Shown in pieces: positions 1-5,516 of a DNA stretch of 5,845 bases (positions within the stretch are counted from its first letter, which is position 1; every line of letters begins with the position of its first letter). Under the pieces are notes generated by a model, which made no database searches, was not told the origin of the DNA, and saw only the letters and a list, made by a program, of their open reading frames with translations. The translations under genes and the position numbers were made by a program. Source of the DNA: Pseudomonadota bacterium (GTDB lineage Bacteria; Pseudomonadota; Alphaproteobacteria; Sphingomonadales; Sphingomonadaceae); NCBI GenBank assembly GCA_023392555.1, contig JAEVYW010000068.1:1-5845 (forward strand), written 5' to 3'.

Positions 1-257
1 GCACCGCGGAGCTTGAAAGCCGCGTCGCCGCCAATCCCGAAGATCTCGACGCCCGTTTCGAGCTTGCCGGAGCACGCATGGCATCCGGCGACCGTGACGG
101 GGCTGCCGACGCTTTGTTCGAAATCATCGGGCGCGACCGCGACTGGAACGAAGGCGCAGCCCGCTCGCGGCTCCTCCAGCTGATGGAGGCACAGGGTCTC
201 GAGGACCCGTGGGCCCGTGCCCAGCGCCGCCGCCTGTCGGCACTGCTCTTCACATGA
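1..257 (+). CDS. cnoX: CnoX/YbbN-family thioredoxin-TPR co-chaperone, C-terminal fragment
   Basis: This is the 3' end of a gene whose start lies outside the window; complete codons begin at base 3 and the TGA is at 255-257, giving 84 residues. The visible part is helical and TPR-like: NPEDLDARFELAGARMASGD forms one helix pair, and it ends in DRDWNEGAARSRLL followed by RRRLSALLF just before the stop. That ending (DRDWN, then an RRxLxxLLF tail) is what I know from the C-terminal TPR region of CnoX/YbbN, in which an N-terminal thioredoxin-like domain binds unfolding clients under oxidative stress and passes them to GroEL or DnaK. The thioredoxin domain itself is not in the window, so the identity rests on the tail alone. 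Its stop codon overlaps the ATG of the next gene (ATGA at 254-257), implying co-transcription and coupled translation. Family confident, exact function inferred. Confidence 0.82.
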   Translation, partial: TAELESRVAANPEDLDARFELAGARMASGDRDGAADALFEIIGRDRDWNEGAARSRLLQLMEAQGLEDPWARAQRRRLSALLFT

Positions 258-889
258 GCGCGACGCGCTTTCTGCGCCTCCCGATTTTCCCGCTTCCGGC
301 CGCGATCCTGTTTCCGCGCGCCCAGCTTCCGTTGCACATTTTCGAGCCGCGTTATCGCGACATGGTCCGCGATGCGATCGAAGGGCCCGGCCGGATCGGC
401 ATGATCCAGCCACACGCGGGAGAGGACGAAGGCGCGCCCCTCTATTCGGTCGGATGCGTCGGCGAGATCGTCAGCGTCGAGGAACTCGAGGACGGCCGCT
501 TCAACATCGTCCTTTTGGGCGCCAACCGCTTCCGCCTGATTGACGAGCCCGACCTCGGGACCGCCTATCGCAATGCGGATATCGATGCCCAGGCTTTCGA
601 CGACAGCGAACCCGGTCCGCTGGCACTCGCCCAGCGCGCCGAGGTCGAGCAGGAGGCGCGACGCCTTGGCGATGCCATGGGTCTCGCAGTCGATTGGGCA
701 GCCGTCGCGCGGCTCGACGACGAAATGCTGGTCAACGTCATCGCCCAGGTCGCGCCGTTCGACGTCGGAGCCAAGCAGGCGCTTCTCGAATCGCCGAACC
801 TCGCCTCGCGCGCCGATCTTCTGGTTCAGCTGATGCAGTTCCAGCGCGCTGCCGTCGCCGGGTTCGAGATCCAGCCGACCCTTCAGTAA
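254..889 (+). CDS. LON substrate-binding domain-containing protein (stand-alone LonSB)
   Basis: The 211-residue protein consists of a LON N-terminal substrate-binding domain with no AAA+ ATPase and no Ser-Lys protease domain, so it is not Lon protease itself. Diagnostic motifs are FPLP at residues 12-15, LPLHIFEPRY at 25-34, the GCVGEI turn at 67-72 and GRFNIVLLGANRFRL at 81-95; the rest is a mostly helical C-terminal region (about 125-205). The frame stays open upstream to an ATG at 209, but the ATG at 254 is preferred because the conserved FLRLPIFPLP segment begins directly after it, and it overlaps the previous stop as ATGA. No Shine-Dalgarno sequence is visible before it, which fits translational coupling. 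Stand-alone proteins of this family are widespread in alphaproteobacteria and their role is not established; linkage to a cnoX-type chaperone suggests protein quality control (inference). The 3' end converges on the hydroxylase gene. Confidence 0.92.
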   Translation: MSATRFLRLPIFPLPAAILFPRAQLPLHIFEPRYRDMVRDAIEGPGRIGMIQPHAGEDEGAPLYSVGCVGEIVSVEELEDGRFNIVLLGANRFRLIDEPDLGTAYRNADIDAQAFDDSEPGPLALAQRAEVEQEARRLGDAMGLAVDWAAVARLDDEMLVNVIAQVAPFDVGAKQALLESPNLASRADLLVQLMQFQRAAVAGFEIQPTLQ

Positions 890-890
890 G

Positions 891-2105
891 CTAAATCGGC
901 AGTCCCCGCAGAAGCAGCGGAAGCTCGCCACTGGTCCCGCGAGCTTCGCTCATCAGCCGGTCCTTCACCGGCCCGATGCGGTCGATCAGCCCCATGCCGA
1001 AGCGTCGCACTGCCGAAGCGGCCTTGCCCGGAACGCCGTAGACGCGCGTCAGGCTGTCAGTCGCAAAGGCGACGGACAGCGCGTCGATCGCCCGCCAGCG
1101 CTGGTACCGGTCGAGCAATTGCTTGTCGCCGAGGTCGAGTCCGAGCCGCGCGCCCTCAACCAGCACCTGCGCCAAAGCCGCCGCGTCGCGGAAACCGAGG
1201 TTCAGGCCCTGGCCGGCAATCGGGTGGATGGCATGCGCGGCATCGCCGACCAGTGCGAGCCTCTTGTCGGTGATGCGCGCGGCATGGTGGAAGCCGAGCG
1301 GGAAGGTCGAGCGCGGCGCGGCCATTTCGATCCTGCCGAGGAACCCGCCCATCGCAGCTTGCGCCTCGCCCGCGAACTGCTCGTCGCCCAGCGAGAGCCA
1401 CCCCGCCGCGTCGTCCTTGGGCACCGACCAGACGATGGCGGAACGGTGTCCTTGGCCATCGTCGGTCATCGGCAGCAGCGCGAACGGTCCCGACGGGAAG
1501 AAAATCTCGTAAGCGACATTGTCATGCGGCCGCTCGTGGCGGAGCGTCGAGACGATGGCAGCATGGTCGTACTTCCACCGCGCCACCGCGATGCCCGCCG
1601 CTTCCCGCATCGGGGAATTGCGTCCGTCGGCGGCCGCCAGAATCGGAGCGCACAGCCGCCGGCCGTCTTCGAGCGAGACCTCGACCAGATGATCGCCTCG
1701 TTCCACCGAGGCCACGCGAGATTTCCAAAGCAGCCACAAATTCTTGCCCGACACCGCCCGAGCCATGAGGGCGGCGCGCAAATTGCGGTTCTCGTGCATC
1801 ACACCCAGAGGCTCATCGTCGCCCGGTTCGAACGCCAGCCCGCCGGGCTTCAAGCCGTCCGCAACCTGGATCGTCCGAATGGGGCAGCCCGGCTCAGGAA
1901 GCTCGTTGACCACGCCGATGGTCTCCAGCATTCGCATGGACGAAGACGACACGGCGCTGGTCCGTCCGTCGAAGCTCGGCGCCACGCGGTCGCCCGGATC
2001 GGCGGGATCGACGAGAATGGCGGAAATGCCGCTGGAATCGAGCGCGGCCGCGAGCGCTAGGCCCACGAGCCCGCCGCCGAAGATGATCACGTCCGCGCGG
2101 TCCAT
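891..2105 (-). CDS. UbiH/UbiF/VisC/COQ6-family FAD-dependent ubiquinone biosynthesis hydroxylase
   Basis: This 404-residue flavoprotein monooxygenase should hydroxylate the aromatic ring of a polyprenylated ubiquinone precursor using O2, NAD(P)H and FAD, probably at the inner membrane surface. Motifs in order: the FAD-binding GGGLVG (10-15) with acidic D33 closing the second strand; FDGRTSAV (45-52), the usual DGR segment of the family; the DG motif AADGRNSPMR (158-167); and the GD motif GDAAHAIHPIAGQGLNLG (287-304) with D307, which is the UbiH/COQ6 signature. Length matches the family's roughly 400 residues. The ATG at 2105 gives the glycine-rich strand its normal position near the N-terminus. 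Which ring position (C1, C5 or C6) is hydroxylated cannot be told from sequence, since alphaproteobacterial UbiH, UbiF, UbiL and UbiM share these motifs, so no symbol is given. It converges with the LON-domain gene (stops 1 bp apart) and diverges from ftsK. Confidence 0.93.
   Translation of the reverse strand: MDRADVIIFGGGLVGLALAAALDSSGISAILVDPADPGDRVAPSFDGRTSAVSSSSMRMLETIGVVNELPEPGCPIRTIQVADGLKPGGLAFEPGDDEPLGVMHENRNLRAALMARAVSGKNLWLLWKSRVASVERGDHLVEVSLEDGRRLCAPILAAADGRNSPMREAAGIAVARWKYDHAAIVSTLRHERPHDNVAYEIFFPSGPFALLPMTDDGQGHRSAIVWSVPKDDAAGWLSLGDEQFAGEAQAAMGGFLGRIEMAAPRSTFPLGFHHAARITDKRLALVGDAAHAIHPIAGQGLNLGFRDAAALAQVLVEGARLGLDLGDKQLLDRYQRWRAIDALSVAFATDSLTRVYGVPGKAASAVRRFGMGLIDRIGPVKDRLMSEARGTSGELPLLLRGLPI
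916..950. repeat. Strong inverted repeat at the convergent gene ends
   Basis: GAAGCTCGC (920-928) and GCGAGCTTC (939-947) are perfect 9-bp complements around a 10-base loop; with one bulged base (919) the stem extends by AGC/GCT to 916-950. It lies 27 bases beyond the LON-domain stop and inside the last codons of the minus-strand hydroxylase gene, near residues 386-397. No T-run follows on either strand, so it is not a canonical intrinsic terminator. It could be a 3'-end stabilising stem or a Rho-associated end for the LON-domain transcript. The repeat is seen; the function is a guess. Confidence 0.5.
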
Positions 2106-2132
2106 TGCGACTTGCCCTAACCCCCTGTCGCA
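2106..2132 (-). promoter_or_regulatory. Hairpin in the leader directly before the UbiH-family start codon
   Basis: Read on the minus strand, TGCGAC (2132-2127) and GTCGCA (2111-2106) are perfect 6-bp complements, and the second arm ends one base before the ATG at 2105-2103. The 15-base loop holds the only purine-rich candidate ribosome-binding sequences (AGGGGG and AGGG, the latter nine bases from the ATG). The stem would thus place the ribosome-binding site in a loop and fold right up to the start codon, which could modulate translation. The pairing is seen; regulatory action is inferred. Confidence 0.4.
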
Positions 2133-2170
2133 TTTGCGCCAAGCTTCGCTTGACCGCGGACTCGCGCAAA
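2133..2170. repeat. 7-bp inverted repeat in the divergent promoter region
   Basis: TTTGCGC (2133-2139) and GCGCAAA (2164-2170) are exact inverted copies separated by 24 bp, so their centres are 31 bp apart, close to three helical turns. They flank the candidate ftsK -35 element (2150-2155) in the 100-bp gap between the two divergent genes. The geometry suits a pair of regulator half-sites, but the arms are short and GC-rich, so chance is possible. Confidence 0.35.
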
Positions 2171-2179
2171 GGGCATTCT
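2150..2179 (+). promoter_or_regulatory. Candidate sigma-70-type promoter for ftsK
   Basis: TTGACC (2150-2155) matches the housekeeping -35 consensus at five of six bases. An 18-bp spacer leads to CATTCT (2174-2179), a weak -10 hexamer with three matches to TATAAT. Transcription would start near 2186, leaving a leader of about 20 bases before the ftsK ATG at 2206. Weak -10 elements are common in high-GC alphaproteobacteria. This is a visual match only; a mapped transcript start would decide it. Confidence 0.4.
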
Positions 2180-2195
2180 AACCATGGAATTGGGT

Positions 2196-2205
2196 GGGGA
2201 TTGAT
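2196..2205 (+). promoter_or_regulatory. ftsK ribosome-binding site that decides the start
   Basis: A GGGGA run at 2196-2200 lies five bases before the ATG at 2206, a suitable position for a Shine-Dalgarno sequence. The alternative in-frame GTG at 2194 overlaps this purine run and has no comparable sequence upstream, so ATG 2206 is the better start; the GTG would add only four residues. Confidence 0.6.
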
Positions 2206-4533
2206 ATGGCGACCGCAGCGGTGCGGACTCGCAAGAAAGAGCTTGGACCGGACTGGCGCGACGCTTTGCGTGCGGCAGCGAAGCGGTTCGCCCTGCGGAC
2301 CTGGGGCGCGCTGCTGCTCGGCCTCTCGCTTGCCGGCGCGGTCGCTCTTGCCACCCACAGCACCACCGACCCGTCGTTCAGCACGGCCGCCGGCGGACCG
2401 CCGTCGAACTGGATGGGAAGCGTCGGCGCCTACGGCAGCGACGTGCTGCTCCTCCTCTTTGGCATGGGCTGCGTCCTCTTCCTGCCGGTGATCGGCCTCG
2501 CCGGACTGCGCATGATGCGCCTCGAACCGTCGGGCCGCATCGGACGCGCATTGTTCGTCGCTGCAATTGGCGCGGTCCTAATCGGAATCGCCCTCAGCCT
2601 GACCAGCGCCTCGTCCGTCTCCGGGCTTCCCGGCGGCTGGGGCGGAGCGCTCGGCCTCGCAGCAGCCCATGGCGTGGACGCGGGTATCGGCCTGATCAGC
2701 AATCCGCAGATCGCCGGTCCAGTTCGGCTGACACTGCTGCTCATCTTCGGCCTCGCTGGCCTCGTGCTCGGCTTCTTCGCGCTCGGCCTGCAGCAGGGCG
2801 AAAAGGAATGGGCCAAGGCTGCGTTCAAGCGGGAACCGCGCGCCAAGGCGCCTGCTCCGCGCCGCACTCAGCAGGTCGCCGATGACGACGATATGCCGGC
2901 CGCTCCACCGCGCTCGCGGCCCACAGTCGCCGTAGCCGAGCCGCCCAAACCCATCGCCTCGGCGAACCGCGGAGCCAAGAAGCCGAACGCCGCTGCCCAG
3001 ACCAGCCTCGCGCTCGGCGACAATTACCAGCTTCCGACGATCGACCTTCTCGCCGCCGCTCCCGACAAGGGCTCGACCAAGATCGACCGCGCCGGCCTGG
3101 AGCGGAATGCGCGCCTGCTCGAGAGCGTGCTCGAGGACTTCCACGTCCGCGGCGACATCGTCGAGGTCCGCCCCGGCCCTGTCGTCACCATGTACGAGCT
3201 CGAACCCGCCAGCGGCATCAAGGCCAGCCGCGTGATCCAGCTCGCCGACGACATCGCCCGCAACATGAGCGCTCTGTCGGCGCGCGTCGCGACGATCCCG
3301 GGCCGAAGCGTCATCGGCATCGAGCTTCCCAATTCGAAGCGTGAGACGGTCAGCCTGTCGGAGCTGGTCGGAAGCCAGGCCTTCGAAGACCAGAACATGT
3401 CGCTGCCGCTGATCCTCGGCAAGAATATCGCCGGCGATCCGGTCATCGCCGACCTCGCACCGATGCCGCATTTGCTCGTCGCCGGCACCACCGGCTCGGG
3501 CAAGTCGGTCGGCCTCAACTGCATGATCCTGTCATTGCTCTACCGGATGACCCCGGAAGAGTGCCGGATGATCATGATCGACCCGAAGATGCTCGAGCTC
3601 AGCATCTACGACGACATCCCGCATTTGCTCTCGCCGGTCGTGACCGAGCCGGGCAAGGCGATCCGCGCGCTCAAATGGACCGTCGAGCAGATGGAGGAGC
3701 GCTATCGAATGATGGCGAACCTCGGCGTCCGTGCACTGCCCAGCTTCAATGCCAAGGTCCGCGAGGCCAAGGCGAAGGGCTCCAAGCTCGGCCGCCGCGT
3801 CCAGACCGGATACGACGCCAGCTCCGGCCAGCCGCTCTACGAAGTCGAAGAGCTGGAATATGAAGTCCTGCCGCAAATCGTGGTCGTCGTCGACGAGCTC
3901 GCCGATTTGATGATGACCGCCGGCAAGGAGGTGGAGTTCCTCATCCAGCGCCTCGCCCAGAAGGCGCGCGCGGCCGGCATCCATCTCATCATGGCGACGC
4001 AGCGCCCGTCGGTCGACGTCATCACCGGCGTCATCAAGGCGAACCTGCCAACCCGCATCAGCTTCCAGGTCACCAGCAAGATCGACAGCCGCACCATCCT
4101 TGGCGAGCAGGGGGCAGAGCAGCTGCTCGGCAAGGGCGACATGCTCTACATGCCGGGCGGCAAGCAGATCATCCGCGTCCACGGACCCTTCGTCAGCGAC
4201 GAGGAAGTCCGCGCGGTCGCCGAGCATTGGCGCAAGCAGGGCACGCCCGAATATATCCAGGCCGTCACCGAGGAGCCCGAGGACGGCGGCTATTTGTTCG
4301 ACGGCCAGCCGACCGGCGAGGATGATGCGGAGACGCAGCTCTACCGCAAGGCGATCCAGATCGTCGCCGAGAGCCAGAAGGCCTCGACCTCCTACCTCCA
4401 GCGGCAGATGCGCGTCGGCTACAACAGTGCCGCCCGCCTGATCGAGCGGATGGAGAAGGACGGTCTCGTCGGCCAGCCCGACCATGTCGGCCGCCGCGAA
4501 GTGCTGATCGACTCCGATGGGCATCCACTTTGA
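2206..4533 (+). CDS. ftsK: DNA translocase FtsK (FtsK/SpoIIIE family)
   Basis: This 775-residue hexameric ATP-driven DNA pump sits at the division septum, moves chromosome termini apart and activates XerCD dimer resolution at dif. Four hydrophobic segments (about 32-50, 79-101, 113-133, 175-196) form the membrane anchor. A short Pro/Ala/charged linker follows (about 197-272), far shorter than in E. coli but normal for alphaproteobacteria. The motor begins near YQLPTIDLL (274-282) and includes PGRSVIGIE (365-373), Walker A GTTGSGKS (427-434, Lys433), IDPK (458-461), Walker B VVVVDE with Asp563 and Glu564, and ATQRPSVDVITG (597-608). The C-terminal winged-helix gamma domain (about 706-775) contains MRVGYNSAARLIERMEKDGLV, the part that reads orienting sequences and contacts XerD. 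All motor motifs are intact, so it should be functional. It has its own promoter region, divergent from the hydroxylase gene; lolA follows 108 bp downstream. Confidence 0.97.
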   Translation: MATAAVRTRKKELGPDWRDALRAAAKRFALRTWGALLLGLSLAGAVALATHSTTDPSFSTAAGGPPSNWMGSVGAYGSDVLLLLFGMGCVLFLPVIGLAGLRMMRLEPSGRIGRALFVAAIGAVLIGIALSLTSASSVSGLPGGWGGALGLAAAHGVDAGIGLISNPQIAGPVRLTLLLIFGLAGLVLGFFALGLQQGEKEWAKAAFKREPRAKAPAPRRTQQVADDDDMPAAPPRSRPTVAVAEPPKPIASANRGAKKPNAAAQTSLALGDNYQLPTIDLLAAAPDKGSTKIDRAGLERNARLLESVLEDFHVRGDIVEVRPGPVVTMYELEPASGIKASRVIQLADDIARNMSALSARVATIPGRSVIGIELPNSKRETVSLSELVGSQAFEDQNMSLPLILGKNIAGDPVIADLAPMPHLLVAGTTGSGKSVGLNCMILSLLYRMTPEECRMIMIDPKMLELSIYDDIPHLLSPVVTEPGKAIRALKWTVEQMEERYRMMANLGVRALPSFNAKVREAKAKGSKLGRRVQTGYDASSGQPLYEVEELEYEVLPQIVVVVDELADLMMTAGKEVEFLIQRLAQKARAAGIHLIMATQRPSVDVITGVIKANLPTRISFQVTSKIDSRTILGEQGAEQLLGKGDMLYMPGGKQIIRVHGPFVSDEEVRAVAEHWRKQGTPEYIQAVTEEPEDGGYLFDGQPTGEDDAETQLYRKAIQIVAESQKASTSYLQRQMRVGYNSAARLIERMEKDGLVGQPDHVGRREVLIDSDGHPL

Positions 4534-4552
4534 TCCAGCGCTTGGGTCGTTT

Positions 4553-4596
4553 CTGAAGCTGAACGAACGGGAACCGCCGGGTTCAGACCGCATTCA
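4553..4596 (+). promoter_or_regulatory. TGAA/TTCA motif cluster with EcfG-like promoter spacing upstream of lolA
   Basis: The ftsK-lolA gap holds a tandem CTGAAG-CTGAAC (4553-4564), then GTTCAG (4581-4586) and CATTCA (4591-4596), the last two in register about one helical turn apart and inverted relative to the first pair. Overlapping them, GGAAC (4570-4574) is followed after 16 bp by CATT (4591-4594). The alphaproteobacterial general-stress sigma factor EcfG recognises GGAAC-N16/17-CGTT, so this differs at one base of the -10. A second option is TTCAAT (4593-4598)-N18-TACAAA (4617-4622) for the housekeeping sigma. Both are visual matches without expression data. Confidence 0.35.
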
Positions 4597-4629
4597 ATGC
4601 GCTGACGCCAATCGGCTACAAAAATTTCC

Positions 4630-4634
4630 AGGAG
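4630..4634 (+). promoter_or_regulatory. lolA ribosome-binding site
   Basis: AGGAG at 4630-4634 sits seven bases upstream of the ATG at 4642. It is the clearest Shine-Dalgarno sequence in the window and fixes the lolA start. Confidence 0.75.
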
Positions 4635-4641
4635 TTTCCGA

Positions 4642-5256
4642 ATGACATTCTCGCAGAATCTCGCGCGCGCCCTTGCGCCCGTCGCCGTCGTTGCGATGGC
4701 CGCTCCCGCAGCGGCGCAGTCCGGCGACATTGCCAAGGTCCAGGCGCATCTTTCGGCAGTCCAGTCGATGACCGCCAACTTCGTTCAGACCGATGCCAAG
4801 GGCCGCAGTGCGCGCGGCACGGTGCAGCTGAAGCGCCCGGGACGCATCCGCTTCCAATATTCCGGTAACGACCTTCTGCTCGTCGCCAACGGCAGCCGGC
4901 TCTACTTCCTCGACTATTCGGTCGGGCAGAAGAGCAGCTGGGACCTTAACAAGACGCCGCTCGGCCTGCTGTTGTCGGCGAACCCGGACATCAACCGCAT
5001 CGCCAAGATCGTCCCGCAGAGCGATCCGCGCATCCTGCTCGTCCGTGCCCGCGACGCGCGCCGGCCCGAGTTCGGCACGCTCCTCCTTGCCTTCGTCCGT
5101 AACCCCAGCGCCCCTGGTGGCCTGCTTCTGGAAGGCTGGACCTCGATCGACGCCCAGAACAAGCGCACGACGATCAAGCTCGACAACCAGCGTTACAATG
5201 TCGCGGTGCCTGAAAGCGCCTTCCGTTTCGAGGAGCCGAAAAAAAGGCGCGGATGA
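4642..5256 (+). CDS. lolA: Outer-membrane lipoprotein carrier protein LolA
   Basis: This 204-residue protein is a periplasmic chaperone that takes lipoproteins released by the inner-membrane LolCDE transporter and carries them to the outer membrane. It starts with a short signal peptide: a hydrophobic stretch LAPVAVVAMA (11-20) and APAAA-Q, with likely signal peptidase I cleavage after Ala25. The mature part shows the LolA fold hallmarks: an N-terminal helix with MTANFVQTD (43-51), strands GTVQLKRPGRIRFQY (59-73), NGSRLYFLDY (83-92), and a final strand ending in AFRFEEP (193-199). Length is normal for the family. The start is supported by a good AGGAG at proper spacing. Alphaproteobacteria usually lack a recognisable LolB, so LolA may also deliver at the outer membrane (family knowledge, not seen here). 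The last codons include a run of seven A's (5239-5245) unlike the GC-rich surroundings. It is downstream of ftsK in the same direction but probably has its own promoter. Confidence 0.94.
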   Translation: MTFSQNLARALAPVAVVAMAAPAAAQSGDIAKVQAHLSAVQSMTANFVQTDAKGRSARGTVQLKRPGRIRFQYSGNDLLLVANGSRLYFLDYSVGQKSSWDLNKTPLGLLLSANPDINRIAKIVPQSDPRILLVRARDARRPEFGTLLLAFVRNPSAPGGLLLEGWTSIDAQNKRTTIKLDNQRYNVAVPESAFRFEEPKKRRG

Positions 5257-5286
5257 ACGAAGAGTCTGGAAAACGACTCAGTTCGT
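5257..5286 (+). terminator. Stem-loop immediately after lolA, possible weak terminator or 3' stabiliser
   Basis: Directly after the lolA TGA, ACGAA-GAGTC (5257-5266) pairs with GACTC (5275-5279) and, past a two-base bulge, TTCGT (5282-5286): ten base pairs around an eight-base loop. No T-run follows (the next bases are CGATAAAAAGG), so it is not a standard intrinsic terminator. It may protect the lolA transcript end or assist Rho-dependent termination. The pairing is visible; the role is inferred. Confidence 0.4.
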
Positions 5287-5323
5287 CGATAAAAAGGTAG
5301 CAGATCGCAACTCGTTCATCGCC

Positions 5324-5351
5324 GCGTCAGCTAGTCATACCTATATGACGC
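5324..5351. promoter_or_regulatory. Nested inverted repeats, possible operator over a TATATG -10 element
   Basis: GTCATA-ccta-TATGAC (5334-5349) is a perfect dyad with 6-bp arms. A second, wider inverted repeat, GCGTCA (5324-5329) and TGACGC (5346-5351), shares the right arm with arm centres 22 bp apart. Thus GTCA occurs twice in direct orientation and once inverted. TATATG (5342-5347) resembles a -10 hexamer, but no good -35 is seen at 16-18 bp. The arrangement suits an operator overlapping a regulated promoter for the structured region downstream; this is inference. Confidence 0.35.
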
Positions 5352-5354
5352 ATT

Positions 5355-5466
5355 GGTTCTGCACTTTGCTTGGGGTTTCCCCCTGTTACCCGGGCACCGC
5401 AGAGCCCCTTGCGTGACGAACGCTCGGTCGGCCCTCGCTCCAAGCCCCCGGAGCGGGGGCCTTTCC
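5355..5466 (+). ncRNA. Candidate structured small RNA or long structured leader between lolA and xth
   Basis: The plus strand can fold into a long hairpin: GGTTCTGC (5355-5362) pairs with GCAGAGCC (5399-5406), and inside it TGCTTGGG (5367-5374) pairs with CCCGGGCA (5389-5396), both 8 bp with some G-U pairs, leaving a C-rich 14-base apical loop (5375-5388, containing CCCCC). A small stem GCGT/ACGC (5411-5414 and 5420-5423) follows, then the GC-rich terminator hairpin at 5444-5460. A TATATG -10-like element lies just upstream at 5342-5347. There is no convincing reading frame. A terminator 50 bp before the xth start implies that something transcribed ends here: either read-through from lolA or a separate short RNA of about 110 bases. 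I do not recognise a known RNA family (no SRP, 6S, tmRNA or tRNA hallmarks). The folding is by eye, not computed. Confidence 0.35.
5444..5466 (+). terminator. Rho-independent terminator upstream of xth
   Basis: GCCCCCG (5444-5450) and CGGGGGC (5454-5460) form a perfect 7-bp GC stem with a GAG loop, followed by CTTTCC. The T-run is short, as is common in GC-rich genomes. It should end transcripts coming from lolA or from the candidate small RNA and insulate xth, which must then have its own promoter within 5467-5516; no clear promoter hexamers are visible there. Confidence 0.7.
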
Positions 5467-5516
5467 GTATCAGGAGGGGCGCTCGCAATCTGATTGAAAT
5501 GGGTTAGAGCGGCGGC

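Noticed and set aside
1119..2060. 313-codon plus-strand open frame opposite the UbiH-family gene
   Set aside because: The minus-strand frame carries all FAD-binding motifs; this one is Arg/Glu/His-rich shadow sequence without a fold signature.
2578..3471. Minus-strand open frame opposite the ftsK membrane and linker region
   Set aside because: Same antisense effect of high third-position GC; composition is biased to Asp, Arg and Gly, and no ribosome-binding site or motif is seen.
4535..4552. Possible terminator just after ftsK (CCAGCGCTTGG followed by GTCGTTTC)
   Set aside because: The stem would have only about three base pairs and there is no real T-run.
4559..4586. Hairpins GAACC/GGTTC or CTGAAC/GTTCAG as an ftsK terminator
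   Set aside because: The two pairings exclude each other, are short, and are not followed by T's; promoter or operator elements explain the symmetry better.
3532..4593. Long open frame on the minus strand opposite the ftsK motor domain
   Set aside because: It is an antisense shadow of a GC-rich gene: the plus-strand frame has intact Walker A and B motifs, whereas the minus-strand translation is low-complexity Asp/Leu/Ala/Arg-rich with no recognisable domain.
5366..5446. tRNA-sized element with possible end pairing GCTTGG...CCAAGC
   Set aside because: There is no T-arm GTTC consensus and no anticodon arm or CCA context, and the pairing competes with the more extensive hairpin at 5355-5406 and with the terminator.
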